Of a stretch of 64,000 nt of DNA, positions 25,641-34,254 are shown piece by piece. This stretch comes from JADJDM01 sp044352985. GTDB lineage: Bacteria; Bacteroidota; Bacteroidia; B-17B0; Aurantibacillaceae. The notes under the pieces are model-generated. The model did no database searches and was not told the origin of the DNA. It saw only the letters and a list, made by a program, of their open reading frames with translations. Numbering within the stretch: position 1 is the stretch's first letter; every line of letters begins with the position of its first letter. Location: positions 161,078-225,077 of the forward strand of contig JBILCU010000006.1 of the NCBI GenBank assembly GCA_044352985.1. Direction: 5' to 3'. The position numbers and the translations under genes were made by a program.

Positions 25641-26341
25641 ACATGAGATTAAAAAACGTACTCTTTCTTCTTGCACTTTTTTGTGTGCAAACTTCCTTTG
25701 CAAACTATCCGCCACCAAGTTATAAAATTGCTGTTTTAAAATACGGTGGTGGTGGCGATTGGTATGCTAACTTAGAAACCTCATTACCCAATTTAATTCG
25801 TTTTTGCAACGATCAGTTAAAAACAAACATCAGCCCAGAACAAGCAATTGTGGAGGCTGGCAGTGGCGAATTATATAATTACCCTTTCGTACACATGACT
25901 GGACATGGAAATGTTATTTTCAATAATCAGGAAGCCGAAAATTTAAGAAACTATTTAATGGGCGGTGGTTTTCTGCACATCTCAGATAATTACGGTATGG
26001 ATAAATTCATTCGCCTTGAATTAAAAAAAATATTTCCGGATAATGACTTGGTAGAAATTCCATTTAACCACCCTGTTTATCATCAGAAATTTGATTTCCC
26101 CAACGGCTTACCAAAAATCCATGAGCACGACAACAAAACACCACAAGGTCTGGGCATTTTTTATAAAGGAAGAATGGTTGTTTATTACGATTTTGAATGT
26201 GATTTAGGAGATGGCTGGGAAAGCCCTGAAATTCATAACGATTCAGAAGATGCCCGCCAAAAAGCACTTAAAATGGGCGCAAATTTAATCAGCTTTGTTT
26301 TTGGAGGTTATGAAAAAAAAACAGCTACTAGTAAACAATAA
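25637..26341 (+). CDS. DUF4159 secreted protein
   Basis: 234-residue protein with a signal peptide (LKNVLFLLALFCVQTSFA) followed by a DUF4159 domain: YKIAVLKYGGGGDWY, FVHMTGHGNV, YLMGGGFLHISDNYG and the C-terminal DLGDGWE segment. The fold is glutamine-amidotransferase-like (GATase-like) and the role is unknown. ATGA overlap with the rhomboid gene shows translational coupling; a second ATG 6 nt later (25643) is equally good as a start. Confidence 0.85.
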   Translation: MNMRLKNVLFLLALFCVQTSFANYPPPSYKIAVLKYGGGGDWYANLETSLPNLIRFCNDQLKTNISPEQAIVEAGSGELYNYPFVHMTGHGNVIFNNQEAENLRNYLMGGGFLHISDNYGMDKFIRLELKKIFPDNDLVEIPFNHPVYHQKFDFPNGLPKIHEHDNKTPQGLGIFYKGRMVVYYDFECDLGDGWESPEIHNDSEDARQKALKMGANLISFVFGGYEKKTATSKQ

Positions 26342-26368
26342 AGTTTATCTTAGATTTAAGATTTTTTT

Positions 26369-26416
26369 CACTTTAGACCCATGTATTAAGTATAAAGACT
26401 CAAGATTTAAGACAGA
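26369..26416. repeat. Dispersed intergenic repeat (copy 1)
   Basis: A stretch with GTATTAAG, AAGACTCAAGAT and AAGACAG that recurs twice at 30041-30110. It is untranslated filler between the convergent DUF4159 and GldM-like genes. Confidence 0.55.
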
Positions 26417-26465
26417 GAGAAAAGTAATTTTTGATAAAATTGGGCATAATACTGATAATCATTTT

Positions 26466-27113
26466 TTATTCTACTATGATGGTGCCTGATGCACTTGTTA
26501 CATGACCATCAGGTCCTTTTACTCGGCAGTCTAATATGATTTTTGAACCAATATCAACGCCTAAAAGCGACTGATGCACAAAATCAGGAATTGACTCTCC
26601 TGAAAATTCATGAATGATAGATTTGTTATTAACCGTTAAATAAATACTAGTTTCCTGAACTTTATAATTTGTTGCAAAAACAAAGCCTTCGGCACCAGCA
26701 AGAATACTTTGTATAGCAGCTAATTCAATTTTTTTTAATCTTTGTTTGTCACAACTTAAGTATTTACCGGCTATTTTTATTTGTGGTGCGGGTAAAAGTT
26801 TAGACCTAAATTCATTTAAAAATATAATCTTACCATTGGCATATACATTTAATATTGTTATTCCAGGTTGTTTAGGAACTATTTCGTATTCGCCAATAAA
26901 CTCTTCATTATTTTTTGATAGTTCTTCCCCCGTACCATTTTCAATAGTTATACTGTCAAATTTGCATTGACTTACAATATTAATTGGGTTTTTTATTCCA
27001 ACATACATCGCTTGCATTTCTTTAGCTATAATTGCCACATTGCTTTTTTGGGCTAAGCTAAATTGTGAAGCAAATAAGGTAATGAATAAAAATATTTTGA
27101 TTTGTTTTTTCAT
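26466..27113 (-). CDS. Secreted GldM-C-terminal-like protein
   Basis: 215 residues from the ATG at 27113, which starts the signal peptide (QIKIFLFITLFASQFSLAQ); an upstream in-frame ATG at 27164 lies inside the preceding gene. The mature part has two halves: VAIIAKEMQAMYVGIKNPINIV resembles the D3 domain of GldM/PorM, and the end (IGSKIILDCRVKGPDGHVTSASGTIIVE) resembles the last GldM domain. It lacks the GldM membrane anchor and coiled part, so it is a stand-alone relative of a T9SS periplasmic component, role unknown. It starts 4 nt after the MORN-like gene. Confidence 0.65.
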   Translation of the reverse strand: MKKQIKIFLFITLFASQFSLAQKSNVAIIAKEMQAMYVGIKNPINIVSQCKFDSITIENGTGEELSKNNEEFIGEYEIVPKQPGITILNVYANGKIIFLNEFRSKLLPAPQIKIAGKYLSCDKQRLKKIELAAIQSILAGAEGFVFATNYKVQETSIYLTVNNKSIIHEFSGESIPDFVHQSLLGVDIGSKIILDCRVKGPDGHVTSASGTIIVE

Positions 27114-27117
27114 AGGT

Positions 27118-28869
27118 TTATCTTTCATAGTAATACCCATTGCTTTTACAACAGTCTTTTTCAAAAATTACCTTACACTGTATTGAGCAAAATTTTTTAC
27201 CACCAAAACCTACAGTTATCTTAGAACCGTCTTCCTTAATACATTTGCATCCATCCCATTGTTCTATGGCATTTTTTATTAAAATATTTTTATTACAGGA
27301 AGCACAAGATATTTCAGTATTAAGATATTTTTGCTGTTCTGCTTCTAACTCAGCGGCTTTCTTAACAACCTGATTCTTGGCTTTTGATAATGAATATACC
27401 ACAGTTCCATTTGAATCAAAGTAAATTATTTCCGAAGGTATCCATGGTTTTTCTTTATTGATAATATACTTTACTATTGGTTTACCATTATAAAATTGGT
27501 AAAAATCTGCAGCAGGAACTGATCCTTTAAACCAAACACCATTTGTTTGCATGGAATCGACTTTGTATCGCACCTTAGTATATTGTTCATACTGTTTTGG
27601 CGTTTCTATAGCGCCGCCATTTTCCTTTATAATTTTAATATTCTCTTGTAAAGTTTTATCACTATACTCACCTATTTGATAAATTGAGAGCTGTCCCGCA
27701 AGCACATAAGGTTTGATGTGATATTTTAGTTCAAAAGGGTAATGATTAGGTGGGTAATTGTATGTAATTACTTCACCATCAACATAACCATTTTTAAATT
27801 CTGCGCTTACTGCTAACTTTCCATCACGATAGAACATTTCTGAATAGCCATGAAGTTTATCTTTTAAATAACGTTGCTTAATGGATGGTGTTACGCCAGT
27901 TTTACCATTTTCTGATGCATCCCATATTTCAGCTAAACCGTCTCTTACGTCATCTTTATATTGATAAGAAGCCCATAAAAATGAAGTGTCTGTTAATGTT
28001 GCAGCAGGTTTAAATAACCTGTAATTACCATGAACAATTAATTCACCACTATTACTATAATAAAAAGGTATACATTCAATTGCAAAATTATTTGTGTTTA
28101 GATCAATTAAAGAAAAGCGTTCTCCTTGTTGTTTTTCATTCTTTGTTAAGAAGGAAAAATAATTGTAGCAAATTGGTTTTGGAGTATAATGTAATAGTTT
28201 GCCTTTGCTGCCATCAAAAACAATTAATGTTGGCACATTATTTTTAAGACACATTGTTTCAGATAAATATCCATTTTTAAAATTATAGTATGGATTTACA
28301 ACAAATTTTTTATCCGAAGAAACTACTTGATTAATTTTAATTGTTTGGTCCTCAATTATTCCATCCTTATATTTTATCGAAATAGTAGTATTGTTGTTCA
28401 TAAATGAAACTAAAGTTCCATTTATTTTACCATTTAAATATTCGCCGGATACTACTTCAGTTTTTGTCCATTTTGCTCTTGTTGCTAAACTATTTGAATA
28501 AATACTATTATCAATTCTTTCTTGTCCTTCATAACTGTAATGAATAAGTGTAAATTTTCCATTTTTTATGCCATCTTCATATTTACACTTTTCAAGTATA
28601 TACTTTGTATTTGATGAGCCAATTTCAGCTCTATTTGCAGAGTTAATCATTGCAGAACCATTATCAGAAGATGGCGTTATTGAATTTAACCAGTCTGGAA
28701 TATCAGAATTGCCGATATATGAGAAAGTATTTTTAATTTCATATACAATCTCCCATTTTCCATCTCTTAATCCATCTTTATTTACTTTACCTCCTTGAGC
28801 ATAAATACTTACTGAAAGTGCCACAAAAATAATATTCAGTACATTTTGATAAAAAGTTTTAATAATCAT
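27118..28869 (-). CDS. Secreted MORN-like repeat protein with Cys-rich tail
   Basis: 583 residues with a signal peptide (NIIFVALSVSIYAQG). Repeats of the type DGLRDGKWEIVYE, GEYLNGKINGTLVSF, YKDDVRDGLAEIWD, LKDKLHGYSEMFYRDGKL and FKNGYVDGEVITY resemble MORN/YwqK repeats, which form beta-hairpin ladders. The last ~65 residues hold eight cysteines in CASCNKN, GCKC, KFCSIQCKVIF and DCCKSNGYYYER, resembling a small zinc-binding module; that is unusual on an exported protein. Middle gene of a three-gene minus-strand group. Function unknown. Confidence 0.7.
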   Translation of the reverse strand: MIIKTFYQNVLNIIFVALSVSIYAQGGKVNKDGLRDGKWEIVYEIKNTFSYIGNSDIPDWLNSITPSSDNGSAMINSANRAEIGSSNTKYILEKCKYEDGIKNGKFTLIHYSYEGQERIDNSIYSNSLATRAKWTKTEVVSGEYLNGKINGTLVSFMNNNTTISIKYKDGIIEDQTIKINQVVSSDKKFVVNPYYNFKNGYLSETMCLKNNVPTLIVFDGSKGKLLHYTPKPICYNYFSFLTKNEKQQGERFSLIDLNTNNFAIECIPFYYSNSGELIVHGNYRLFKPAATLTDTSFLWASYQYKDDVRDGLAEIWDASENGKTGVTPSIKQRYLKDKLHGYSEMFYRDGKLAVSAEFKNGYVDGEVITYNYPPNHYPFELKYHIKPYVLAGQLSIYQIGEYSDKTLQENIKIIKENGGAIETPKQYEQYTKVRYKVDSMQTNGVWFKGSVPAADFYQFYNGKPIVKYIINKEKPWIPSEIIYFDSNGTVVYSLSKAKNQVVKKAAELEAEQQKYLNTEISCASCNKNILIKNAIEQWDGCKCIKEDGSKITVGFGGKKFCSIQCKVIFEKDCCKSNGYYYER

Positions 28870-28900
28870 ATATGTTTAGGTTTAAAAAGTTTAAAATAAT

Positions 28901-29392
28901 TTAGTCTGTTTTCGTTTCACCATCATTGATGGCAGTTGTTATATGACCAGCTTGTTCAGATTGATCACCTTCATTTTTAGAGTTCTGATGAGCAATTAGC
29001 ATCTCGTCTAACGAATTAAAATAACGATGGCTTAAAACAAATGCTCCTTTTCCCTTATATTTTAAAAAATTAACACCAGGGTTAACGAATGGTTCTAATA
29101 AGAAAAGTTGATGATTGCCAACATTTAATAATGTTTTAAATTTTTTCAAATCGTTTTGTATTTCGCTTTTAATATCGTTGATGTTTATACCAGAAAAAGT
29201 TTCAGACGCATCAAAACTCCAAGGAAATGGACCTTTAATTACCTTACCGATATACTTTAATTCGTCAAAATAGTTAACAGCAATAAATTCAACCTGTTCC
29301 GTTTTCCAATTTGCGGGGCAAACATAATAGTTGTATAGTTTTGTGGTGTGTGTTGCAAACGCGCCAGTTACCACCATTATTCTTTCGCTCAT
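28901..29392 (-). CDS. Hypothetical protein, first gene of the MORN/GldM-like group
   Basis: 163-residue protein with no signal peptide and no domain I recognise. MSERIMVVTGAFATHTTKLYNYYVCPANW begins it; the middle (LKKFKTLLNVGNHQLFLLEPF) and a polar, Gln/Asp-rich tail follow. It is 31 nt ahead of the MORN-like gene and divergent from the XRE regulator, so the regulator may control this group. No function is proposed. Confidence 0.6.
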   Translation of the reverse strand: MSERIMVVTGAFATHTTKLYNYYVCPANWKTEQVEFIAVNYFDELKYIGKVIKGPFPWSFDASETFSGININDIKSEIQNDLKKFKTLLNVGNHQLFLLEPFVNPGVNFLKYKGKGAFVLSHRYFNSLDEMLIAHQNSKNEGDQSEQAGHITTAINDGETKTD

Positions 29393-29546
29393 ATAAAAAT
29401 TTATTTTACCACAATTTTACCCAAACCCTTTCTCAACATGGTTTTTGAACACGAATAATAAATTCGTTTACTTATTAATTTATTGCTTAAAAGAATAATT
29501 TGATTACGGATTGATGAATTTGAATAAACATTACATCGTGTTTTGA

Positions 29547-29554
29547 TACTTTTG
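29547..29554 (+). promoter_or_regulatory. -7 element for the XRE regulator gene
   Basis: TACTTTTG is a perfect TAnnTTTG and lies 52 nt before the ATG at 29607. A TTG at 29519-29522 gives a spacer of about 24 nt, slightly long. Confidence 0.4.
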
Positions 29555-29606
29555 TTTTTTGGCTTTTAAGCGATTTTAGTATTTTTACCTTATTAAAATT
29601 GCTTTT

Positions 29607-29987
29607 ATGATGGATTTACAGGGTATGCACATTGGCCAAAAAATTAAAAAGTTGCGCGAACTTAAAAACCTAACGCAAACGCACATGGCCGAAGAGTTAG
29701 GGCTAACTCAAAGTGCATACAGTAAACTGGAAATGGGAGAAACAGAAGTTCCATTTTCACGCCTTGAAAAAATTGCAGGCGTTTTTGGTATGAAACCCGA
29801 AGATGTAATTGCTTTTAACGAATCCATGGTGTTTAATGTAATGCATAATAACAATGGGAGCAATGGCTTCGTAATCAACAATAATAATATAACCGAAAGC
29901 GAACGAAAATTATACGAGGATCAAATTACCCTGTTAAAAGATGAAATCAACCACCTGAAAGCTATTATTGAAAAATTATTGAAGTAG
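29607..29987 (+). CDS. XRE-family helix-turn-helix regulator
   Basis: 126 residues. A Cro/CI-type HTH spans ~10-66 (IGQKIKKLRELKNLTQTHMAEELGLTQSAYSKLEMGE). A short Asn-rich linker leads to a C-terminal coiled coil (~97-126, LYEDQITLLKDEINHLKAIIEKLL) that probably dimerises it. Divergent from the 163-aa/MORN/GldM-like group, which is a natural target. No toxin-like neighbour, so I do not call it an antitoxin. Start is either of two adjacent ATGs (29607 or 29610). Confidence 0.88.
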   Translation: MMDLQGMHIGQKIKKLRELKNLTQTHMAEELGLTQSAYSKLEMGETEVPFSRLEKIAGVFGMKPEDVIAFNESMVFNVMHNNNGSNGFVINNNNITESERKLYEDQITLLKDEINHLKAIIEKLLK

Positions 29988-30040
29988 TTGCTGGAAGCTA
30001 TTTTAGATTTTAGAATTCAGAATTGGGATTTTCTTTTTAG

Positions 30041-30110
30041 ATTCAAGTATTAAGACTCAAGATGCAAGAGACAGGATTTTTCACTTCAGACTCAAGTATT
30101 AAGTTTAAAG
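30041..30110. repeat. Dispersed intergenic repeat (copies 2 and 3)
   Basis: Two tandem-like copies: ATTCAAGTATTAAGACTCAA starting at 30041 and a second CTCAAGTATTAAG at ~30091, both related to 26369-26416. The gap 29988-30300 holds these, the hairpin at 30216-30239 and no gene. Confidence 0.55.
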
Positions 30111-30215
30111 ATAAATTTTGTTTTGGCCTTAGCAGTGACGTCAGTAAAATAATCCTTAATACTTCATTTCTCTAAAATAAAAAGTTAAAAGATTTAAGTT
30201 GAGTTTTTGGAGGTT

Positions 30216-30239
30216 TCGGCTCCGCCAAAGAACATTCGA
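30216..30239. terminator. Hairpin between convergent genes
   Basis: TTTGGAGG and CCGCCAAA (one mismatch) around TTTCGGCT, between the convergent XRE gene and the gene ending at 30301. There is no clear T-run, so a weak or factor-dependent terminator at best. Confidence 0.3.
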
Positions 30240-30300
30240 TTTTTTTATTTGCCACTCATAACTTATAATAACTAGAAATCCGAAACAAGAAATAATTTTT

Positions 30301-31089
30301 TTACTTCTTCTTTTTCTCAAATTCAGCTGTTATGGAATCATAACATAAAAAATAGCTGCCTTTTGGTAAGTTGTTTAGCTCAACCTTTGCTCCATAACCT
30401 CGCTTAACAATTTTCCCGTACATATCGTAAATTTCATAAGCTGTTTCTGAAGAAAAAATAATTTCTTTTGTGTTTTTAGACAATTTGAAACCCGGCTGAG
30501 GTAATGTTGAGGTGTATAAAATAGGTTTAGATATTTTTGGCGCTAAGCCTGAACCCGTTTGTTTTATTCTAAATTTATTTGCTCCAGAATGGGGTAAAAT
30601 TTTATACTCGTATGAATTAACTCCCGAAGTACCAATTCCGTTTATTTCTCCAACTTTTACCCATTTGTTCCATTTAAATTGCTCGATAATGAAAGGCAAA
30701 GAACCCGACTCATTTTTAGTCTTCCACACCAACATGCCTTGTTCGTTAATGGAAGTACTTAAATATTCTCCGGTTGGCTTTGATTTTAAGGCATCGGGAT
30801 TTAGTACACGAGGAACACAACTTTCTTTGTGAAAAATCTCGATTTTTACAGGATCACCAACTTTAAAATTAAATGGCGCAAAATCAATTTCAAAAGCACT
30901 TGAATTTACTTCATCTGTTGTAACTCTTCCGTTAATTCTAACTTCATACACGCAAAAACCAATTCCGCTATCAAATCCATTTTGTACGTAAATGTTTCTG
31001 TTTTGAAATTTACCTTCTAATAATAAGATTTCACTCGCCAAAGTTGGCAGTGAAAAAGAAAGTAAAAAGCAAAAAATTAGACTACGCAT
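30301..31089 (-). CDS. Secreted protein with a T9SS-sorting-like C-terminus
   Basis: 262 residues with a signal peptide (SLIFCFLLSFSLPTLASE). The middle is beta-rich with no family I can name (IRITN-like segments FDSGIGFCVYEVRING, FKVGDPVKIEIFHKESC). The end (AYEIYDMYGKIVKRGYGAKVELNNLPKGSYFLCYDS) resembles a T9SS type A sorting domain but has an extra Lys-rich tail. Probably exported; function unknown. Gene 31126-31311 precedes it on the same strand. Confidence 0.7.
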   Translation of the reverse strand: MRSLIFCFLLSFSLPTLASEILLLEGKFQNRNIYVQNGFDSGIGFCVYEVRINGRVTTDEVNSSAFEIDFAPFNFKVGDPVKIEIFHKESCVPRVLNPDALKSKPTGEYLSTSINEQGMLVWKTKNESGSLPFIIEQFKWNKWVKVGEINGIGTSGVNSYEYKILPHSGANKFRIKQTGSGLAPKISKPILYTSTLPQPGFKLSKNTKEIIFSSETAYEIYDMYGKIVKRGYGAKVELNNLPKGSYFLCYDSITAEFEKKKK

Positions 31090-31125
31090 TTTTAATACAA
31101 GACACGAAAATACAAATAAATAACT

Positions 31126-31311
31126 TTAATGACGTAACTTTACTATTAAAAACAAGGCGCTAAAAATCAACACAATAGTTAACAATATCCAAAAACTACC
31201 TTTAAAATGTTGTTTATTCACTTTTATGTCTTTCCGGTACGAATAAGCAATTAATGCAGAAAAAATAAGCAGAAAAGCAATTGTAAATATTATTCTTCCG
31301 GTTGTGAACAT
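31126..31311 (-). CDS. Small two-span membrane protein
   Basis: 61 residues with two hydrophobic helices (FTIAFLLIFSALIAYSY and GSFWILLTIVLIFSALFLIV) separated by a charged loop, RKDIKVNKQHFK. The pattern resembles short conserved membrane proteins of Bacteroidota with no known role. A -7 element (TACTTTTG on the minus strand) lies at 31342-31349. Confidence 0.65.
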   Translation of the reverse strand: MFTTGRIIFTIAFLLIFSALIAYSYRKDIKVNKQHFKGSFWILLTIVLIFSALFLIVKLRH

Positions 31312-31341
31312 TCTTTTTGCGAAGTTAATGCTTCAATGACA

Positions 31342-31357
31342 CAAAAGTATAATTTTG
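31342..31357. promoter_or_regulatory. Back-to-back -7 elements of divergent genes
   Basis: 31342-31349 reads TACTTTTG on the minus strand and 31350-31357 reads TAATTTTG on the plus strand; both are perfect TAnnTTTG and they abut without a gap. The first would serve the small membrane protein (start 31311), the second the WG-repeat gene (start 31368). Neither has a convincing TTG at the usual spacing. Confidence 0.4.
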
Positions 31358-31367
31358 TTGTTAATCC

Positions 31368-33479
31368 ATGAGAAAAATAAAATTAATACTCATATTTTCT
31401 TTTTTTATCACTTTTCAAGTGTTTCCAAACAAAATTAAAAAGGCTTATGATGCTTTTTTTATTTACGATTATTTCAAGGCAAAAAAATTAGCCTATTCAT
31501 CCCTTTCTAAAAAACAACATTTATCTTCTTTTTTATTAGCTTCCATTTATTACCGAAACGATAATCCTTTTCATCAGCTTGATAGCGCGTATAAATATAT
31601 AGAGTTAAGTAATTCAGTTAATTGGTCAGAATCTGATATTAAATTTTTTAAATTAAAAAAACAGGACACGTCCCTTGTTTCTTTTTTAAGAGAAAAAATT
31701 CATTTACAATTATTTAAACAAGCTTTTTTTTCTGGCAACCCATTTACAGTAAAAGAAACAGAAGCATTTTTGCTGAATTACCCTAAAATTATTTTTAAAC
31801 AACAAATTATATTTAAACGCGACAGTATCGTTTTTTACGAAGCGTTAAAAGAAAAAAGTTCAGTTAAAATGAATTTACTGCAGCTCGAGTATCCTGAATC
31901 ATTTTACAAAAAACAAATGCAGGAACAGGAAGAGTTTTTCAGGTATAAAGAATTTGTGTTGGATGAAAATCCAAATAAAATAGAACGCTTCATTCATCAG
32001 TTTCCGAAAAGTAAATATGTGGCAAACGCACAAGATGATTTATTTGAAATTGCCATGATGACTAAAAATAAAGGACTACTGCATCGTTATATTATGTTAT
32101 TTCCGAAGCACAGTAGTGTTGAGGCCGCGTGGAAAATGCTTTACTCTATTGAGATCAGTAATTATTCCGACAATGCATTATCTAATTTTATTTTAAAATA
32201 TCCCGATTTCCCCTACAAAATAAGTATTGAGCGAGAACTTGCACTAAGCAAACAAAATATTTTTATTATTAAACAAAACGAAAAATTTGGCTGCATCAAT
32301 GAACTTGGCGACACCATTATTCCTTTTATTTACGATGCTATCGAACCATTTAAACAAGGCATTGCATTGGTTGAGAAAGATAATTTTTTTGGTTACCTTA
32401 AACTTACCGGCGAAGCGATAACCAATTTTGAATTTGATGACGCAGAAAATTTTAATGAAGACAGGGCAGTTGTAAATAAAAAAGGACACGTTTATGTTAT
32501 TGATCGTTTAGGCAATACTATCAGTTCTAATTATGATGTAATTTCTGATTATAATGAAGGATTGGCAATAGTGAAAAAAAACAATTTTTACGGCGCAATT
32601 AACAAAAGCGGGAAAATAGAAATTCCTATACAATATCAACGCATGGGCGAATTTGTAAATGGAATGTGTTTCGCACAAAAAAATGAAGTATACGGTTATA
32701 TTGATAAAAACGGTTATACATTAGTTCCTTTTATTTTTGATTGGGCAGAGAATTTTAAGAACGGATTTGCACGTGTCAAAAAAGATAATCGATACGGAGT
32801 AATCAATCAAGACGGACAGTATGTATTATTGCCTTATTTTGACCGGATTGATGAAGAAGAAAACGGCATTTTTATGGTGTTTAAAAATAGCCTTTATGGT
32901 TTTTTTGACAATAGCGGCTGCTCCCTTTCACAAATAAATAATACCTTAATTGATGGCGCTGAAAAAAAAGAATATACAGATGGAAATTGGATGAAAATAG
33001 TAAGTGACGAAGAACAAAATCTGATGAATAAAAATGGTAAACTTTTATCTGAAAAATCTGCGTTTGATGAAATTTATTTGCCTAAAAATGGGTTGTTTCG
33101 ATTTATGCAAGAAGATAAGTATGGTTTCCTCAGCTTAAAAAATAAAATTACCATTAAGCCGATTTATGATGAAGCCATCGATTTTAATGATAGCATATGT
33201 ATAGCACGTAAAAAGAATACGCAGTACATAATCAACACTAAAGGTGAAATTTTATTTCAGGTTAAAACAACATCTCTCGAGAAAATAGCAAAAGATCTTT
33301 TTGTTTATTTATCTGAAAACAATGAAAAGATATATTGTAATAAATCCGGCAATATGTTGTTTAGTTGTAAAAGAGAAAATCCAACTCTGCTTTTAAATCG
33401 TTTTTTAATTTGGGATGATACCGAACAAACGTGCATCTACGACTTGCAATTGAATAAAGTGATTTTTGGAAACTTATAA
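31368..33479 (+). CDS. Secreted WG-repeat protein
   Basis: 703 residues with a signal peptide (KLILIFSFFITFQVFPN). The first ~300 residues are helical, in TPR-like style (AYDAFFIYDYFKAKKLAYSS...). From ~300 on, at least seven WG-type repeats follow (FGCINELGDTIIPFIYDAIE, YGAINKSGKIEIPIQYQ, YGYIDKNGYTLVPFIFDWAE, YGVINQDGQYVLLPYFD, YGFLSLKNKITIKPIYDEA). WG repeats form beta-propeller-like or solenoid surfaces of unknown ligand. Likely periplasmic. Stand-alone transcript bounded downstream by repeat DNA. Confidence 0.85.
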   Translation: MRKIKLILIFSFFITFQVFPNKIKKAYDAFFIYDYFKAKKLAYSSLSKKQHLSSFLLASIYYRNDNPFHQLDSAYKYIELSNSVNWSESDIKFFKLKKQDTSLVSFLREKIHLQLFKQAFFSGNPFTVKETEAFLLNYPKIIFKQQIIFKRDSIVFYEALKEKSSVKMNLLQLEYPESFYKKQMQEQEEFFRYKEFVLDENPNKIERFIHQFPKSKYVANAQDDLFEIAMMTKNKGLLHRYIMLFPKHSSVEAAWKMLYSIEISNYSDNALSNFILKYPDFPYKISIERELALSKQNIFIIKQNEKFGCINELGDTIIPFIYDAIEPFKQGIALVEKDNFFGYLKLTGEAITNFEFDDAENFNEDRAVVNKKGHVYVIDRLGNTISSNYDVISDYNEGLAIVKKNNFYGAINKSGKIEIPIQYQRMGEFVNGMCFAQKNEVYGYIDKNGYTLVPFIFDWAENFKNGFARVKKDNRYGVINQDGQYVLLPYFDRIDEEENGIFMVFKNSLYGFFDNSGCSLSQINNTLIDGAEKKEYTDGNWMKIVSDEEQNLMNKNGKLLSEKSAFDEIYLPKNGLFRFMQEDKYGFLSLKNKITIKPIYDEAIDFNDSICIARKKNTQYIINTKGEILFQVKTTSLEKIAKDLFVYLSENNEKIYCNKSGNMLFSCKRENPTLLLNRFLIWDDTEQTCIYDLQLNKVIFGNL

Positions 33480-33492
33480 TTTGAATTTCATT

Positions 33493-33562
33493 CACACTTT
33501 TTTCATTGCCAAGGGCAAACATGCGGTGCACATTTGCCCTGATCAAGCAAGAAAAAGAATAA
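33493..33562 (-). repeat. Miniature inverted copy of the intergenic element
   Basis: CACACTTTTTTCATTGCC (33493-33510) is the exact reverse complement of 34084-34101, and the 23 nt at 33540-33562 are the exact reverse complement of 33774-33796. So both ends of the large element are present in opposite orientation, with only 29 nt between them. Those 29 nt carry the hairpin GGGCAAA (33513-33519) / TTTGCCC (33533-33539). Confidence 0.75.
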
Positions 33563-33773
33563 CCCTTTTAGAAAAAATTATAAACCAATCTATCACTTGC
33601 AATTCGATTTAAATTAAAATGTCAATATTTTATTTGGCGAGGAGTTAAGGCTTTTCAGGATTAATTAGTTATCCTTCAAAAAGTCTGAAAGCAATTATAT
33701 TCAATAAAACCAATTGATTTATGAGTGTTTTAAAATGCCTGAAATTTTTGAATTTATAGATATTTCTTGCAGA

Positions 33774-34101
33774 TTATTCTTTTTCTTGCTTGATCAAGAA
33801 AAAGAATCAAAAAGAAATCAAGACGCTGCGATTCCTCCGCTCCTCGCTCAATTTTTAAGCTTGCACGATTCCTCCTCGTGCTGCGCTAAAATTGGCTCAC
33901 CGCTAATCTGCATCGCGCAGCATCCTGGCTCACCCGCTGTTAAAAAATGAAATTGGCGCAGCAAAAGCTATTAAAAGCGTCAAGAAACGCCGAAGCCTTG
34001 GAGGTGTTTTAGCTTTTGATAGCTGGTCTCGCGTCATACGCGAGATTGCCTTGGCAATTTCTAGACTTTTTGCACACTTTTTTGGCAATGAAAAAAGTGT
34101 G
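33774..34101 (+). repeat. Intergenic repeat element with hairpins at both ends
   Basis: A ~330-bp non-coding element between the WG and OmpA genes. The left end is a perfect 13-bp hairpin (33776-33788 with 33795-33807), the right end a perfect 11-bp hairpin CACACTTTTTT/AAAAAAGTGTG (34073-34083 with 34091-34101). An inner hairpin CTCGCG/CGCGAG lies at 34028-34044. The interior 33947-34032 is shared with 16254-16337 inside the his operon. GC is higher than the flanks. A 78-residue frame at 33714-33950 is a by-product. The rest of 33480-34254 shows no gene. Confidence 0.7.
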
Positions 34102-34254
34102 AAGAAATTAAAATTTACTTTTTGAGGATCGACTAATTAATTTAACATGCAAGGAAAATTAATGATATTAAAACTAAAATGAAGTTCAAAAAATAAAAAC
34201 AAAGTAATTTTTTGTTTTTATTTGTATTAAAATCCTATCAAAGCAATTTGTTTA

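Noticed and set aside
29547..29987. XRE regulator as antitoxin of a toxin-antitoxin pair
   Set aside because: No toxin-like gene adjoins it; the neighbouring 163-aa protein is divergent and shows no toxin family features.
33714..33950. 78-residue plus-strand frame
   Set aside because: Runs through the end hairpin of the repeat element; not a plausible gene.
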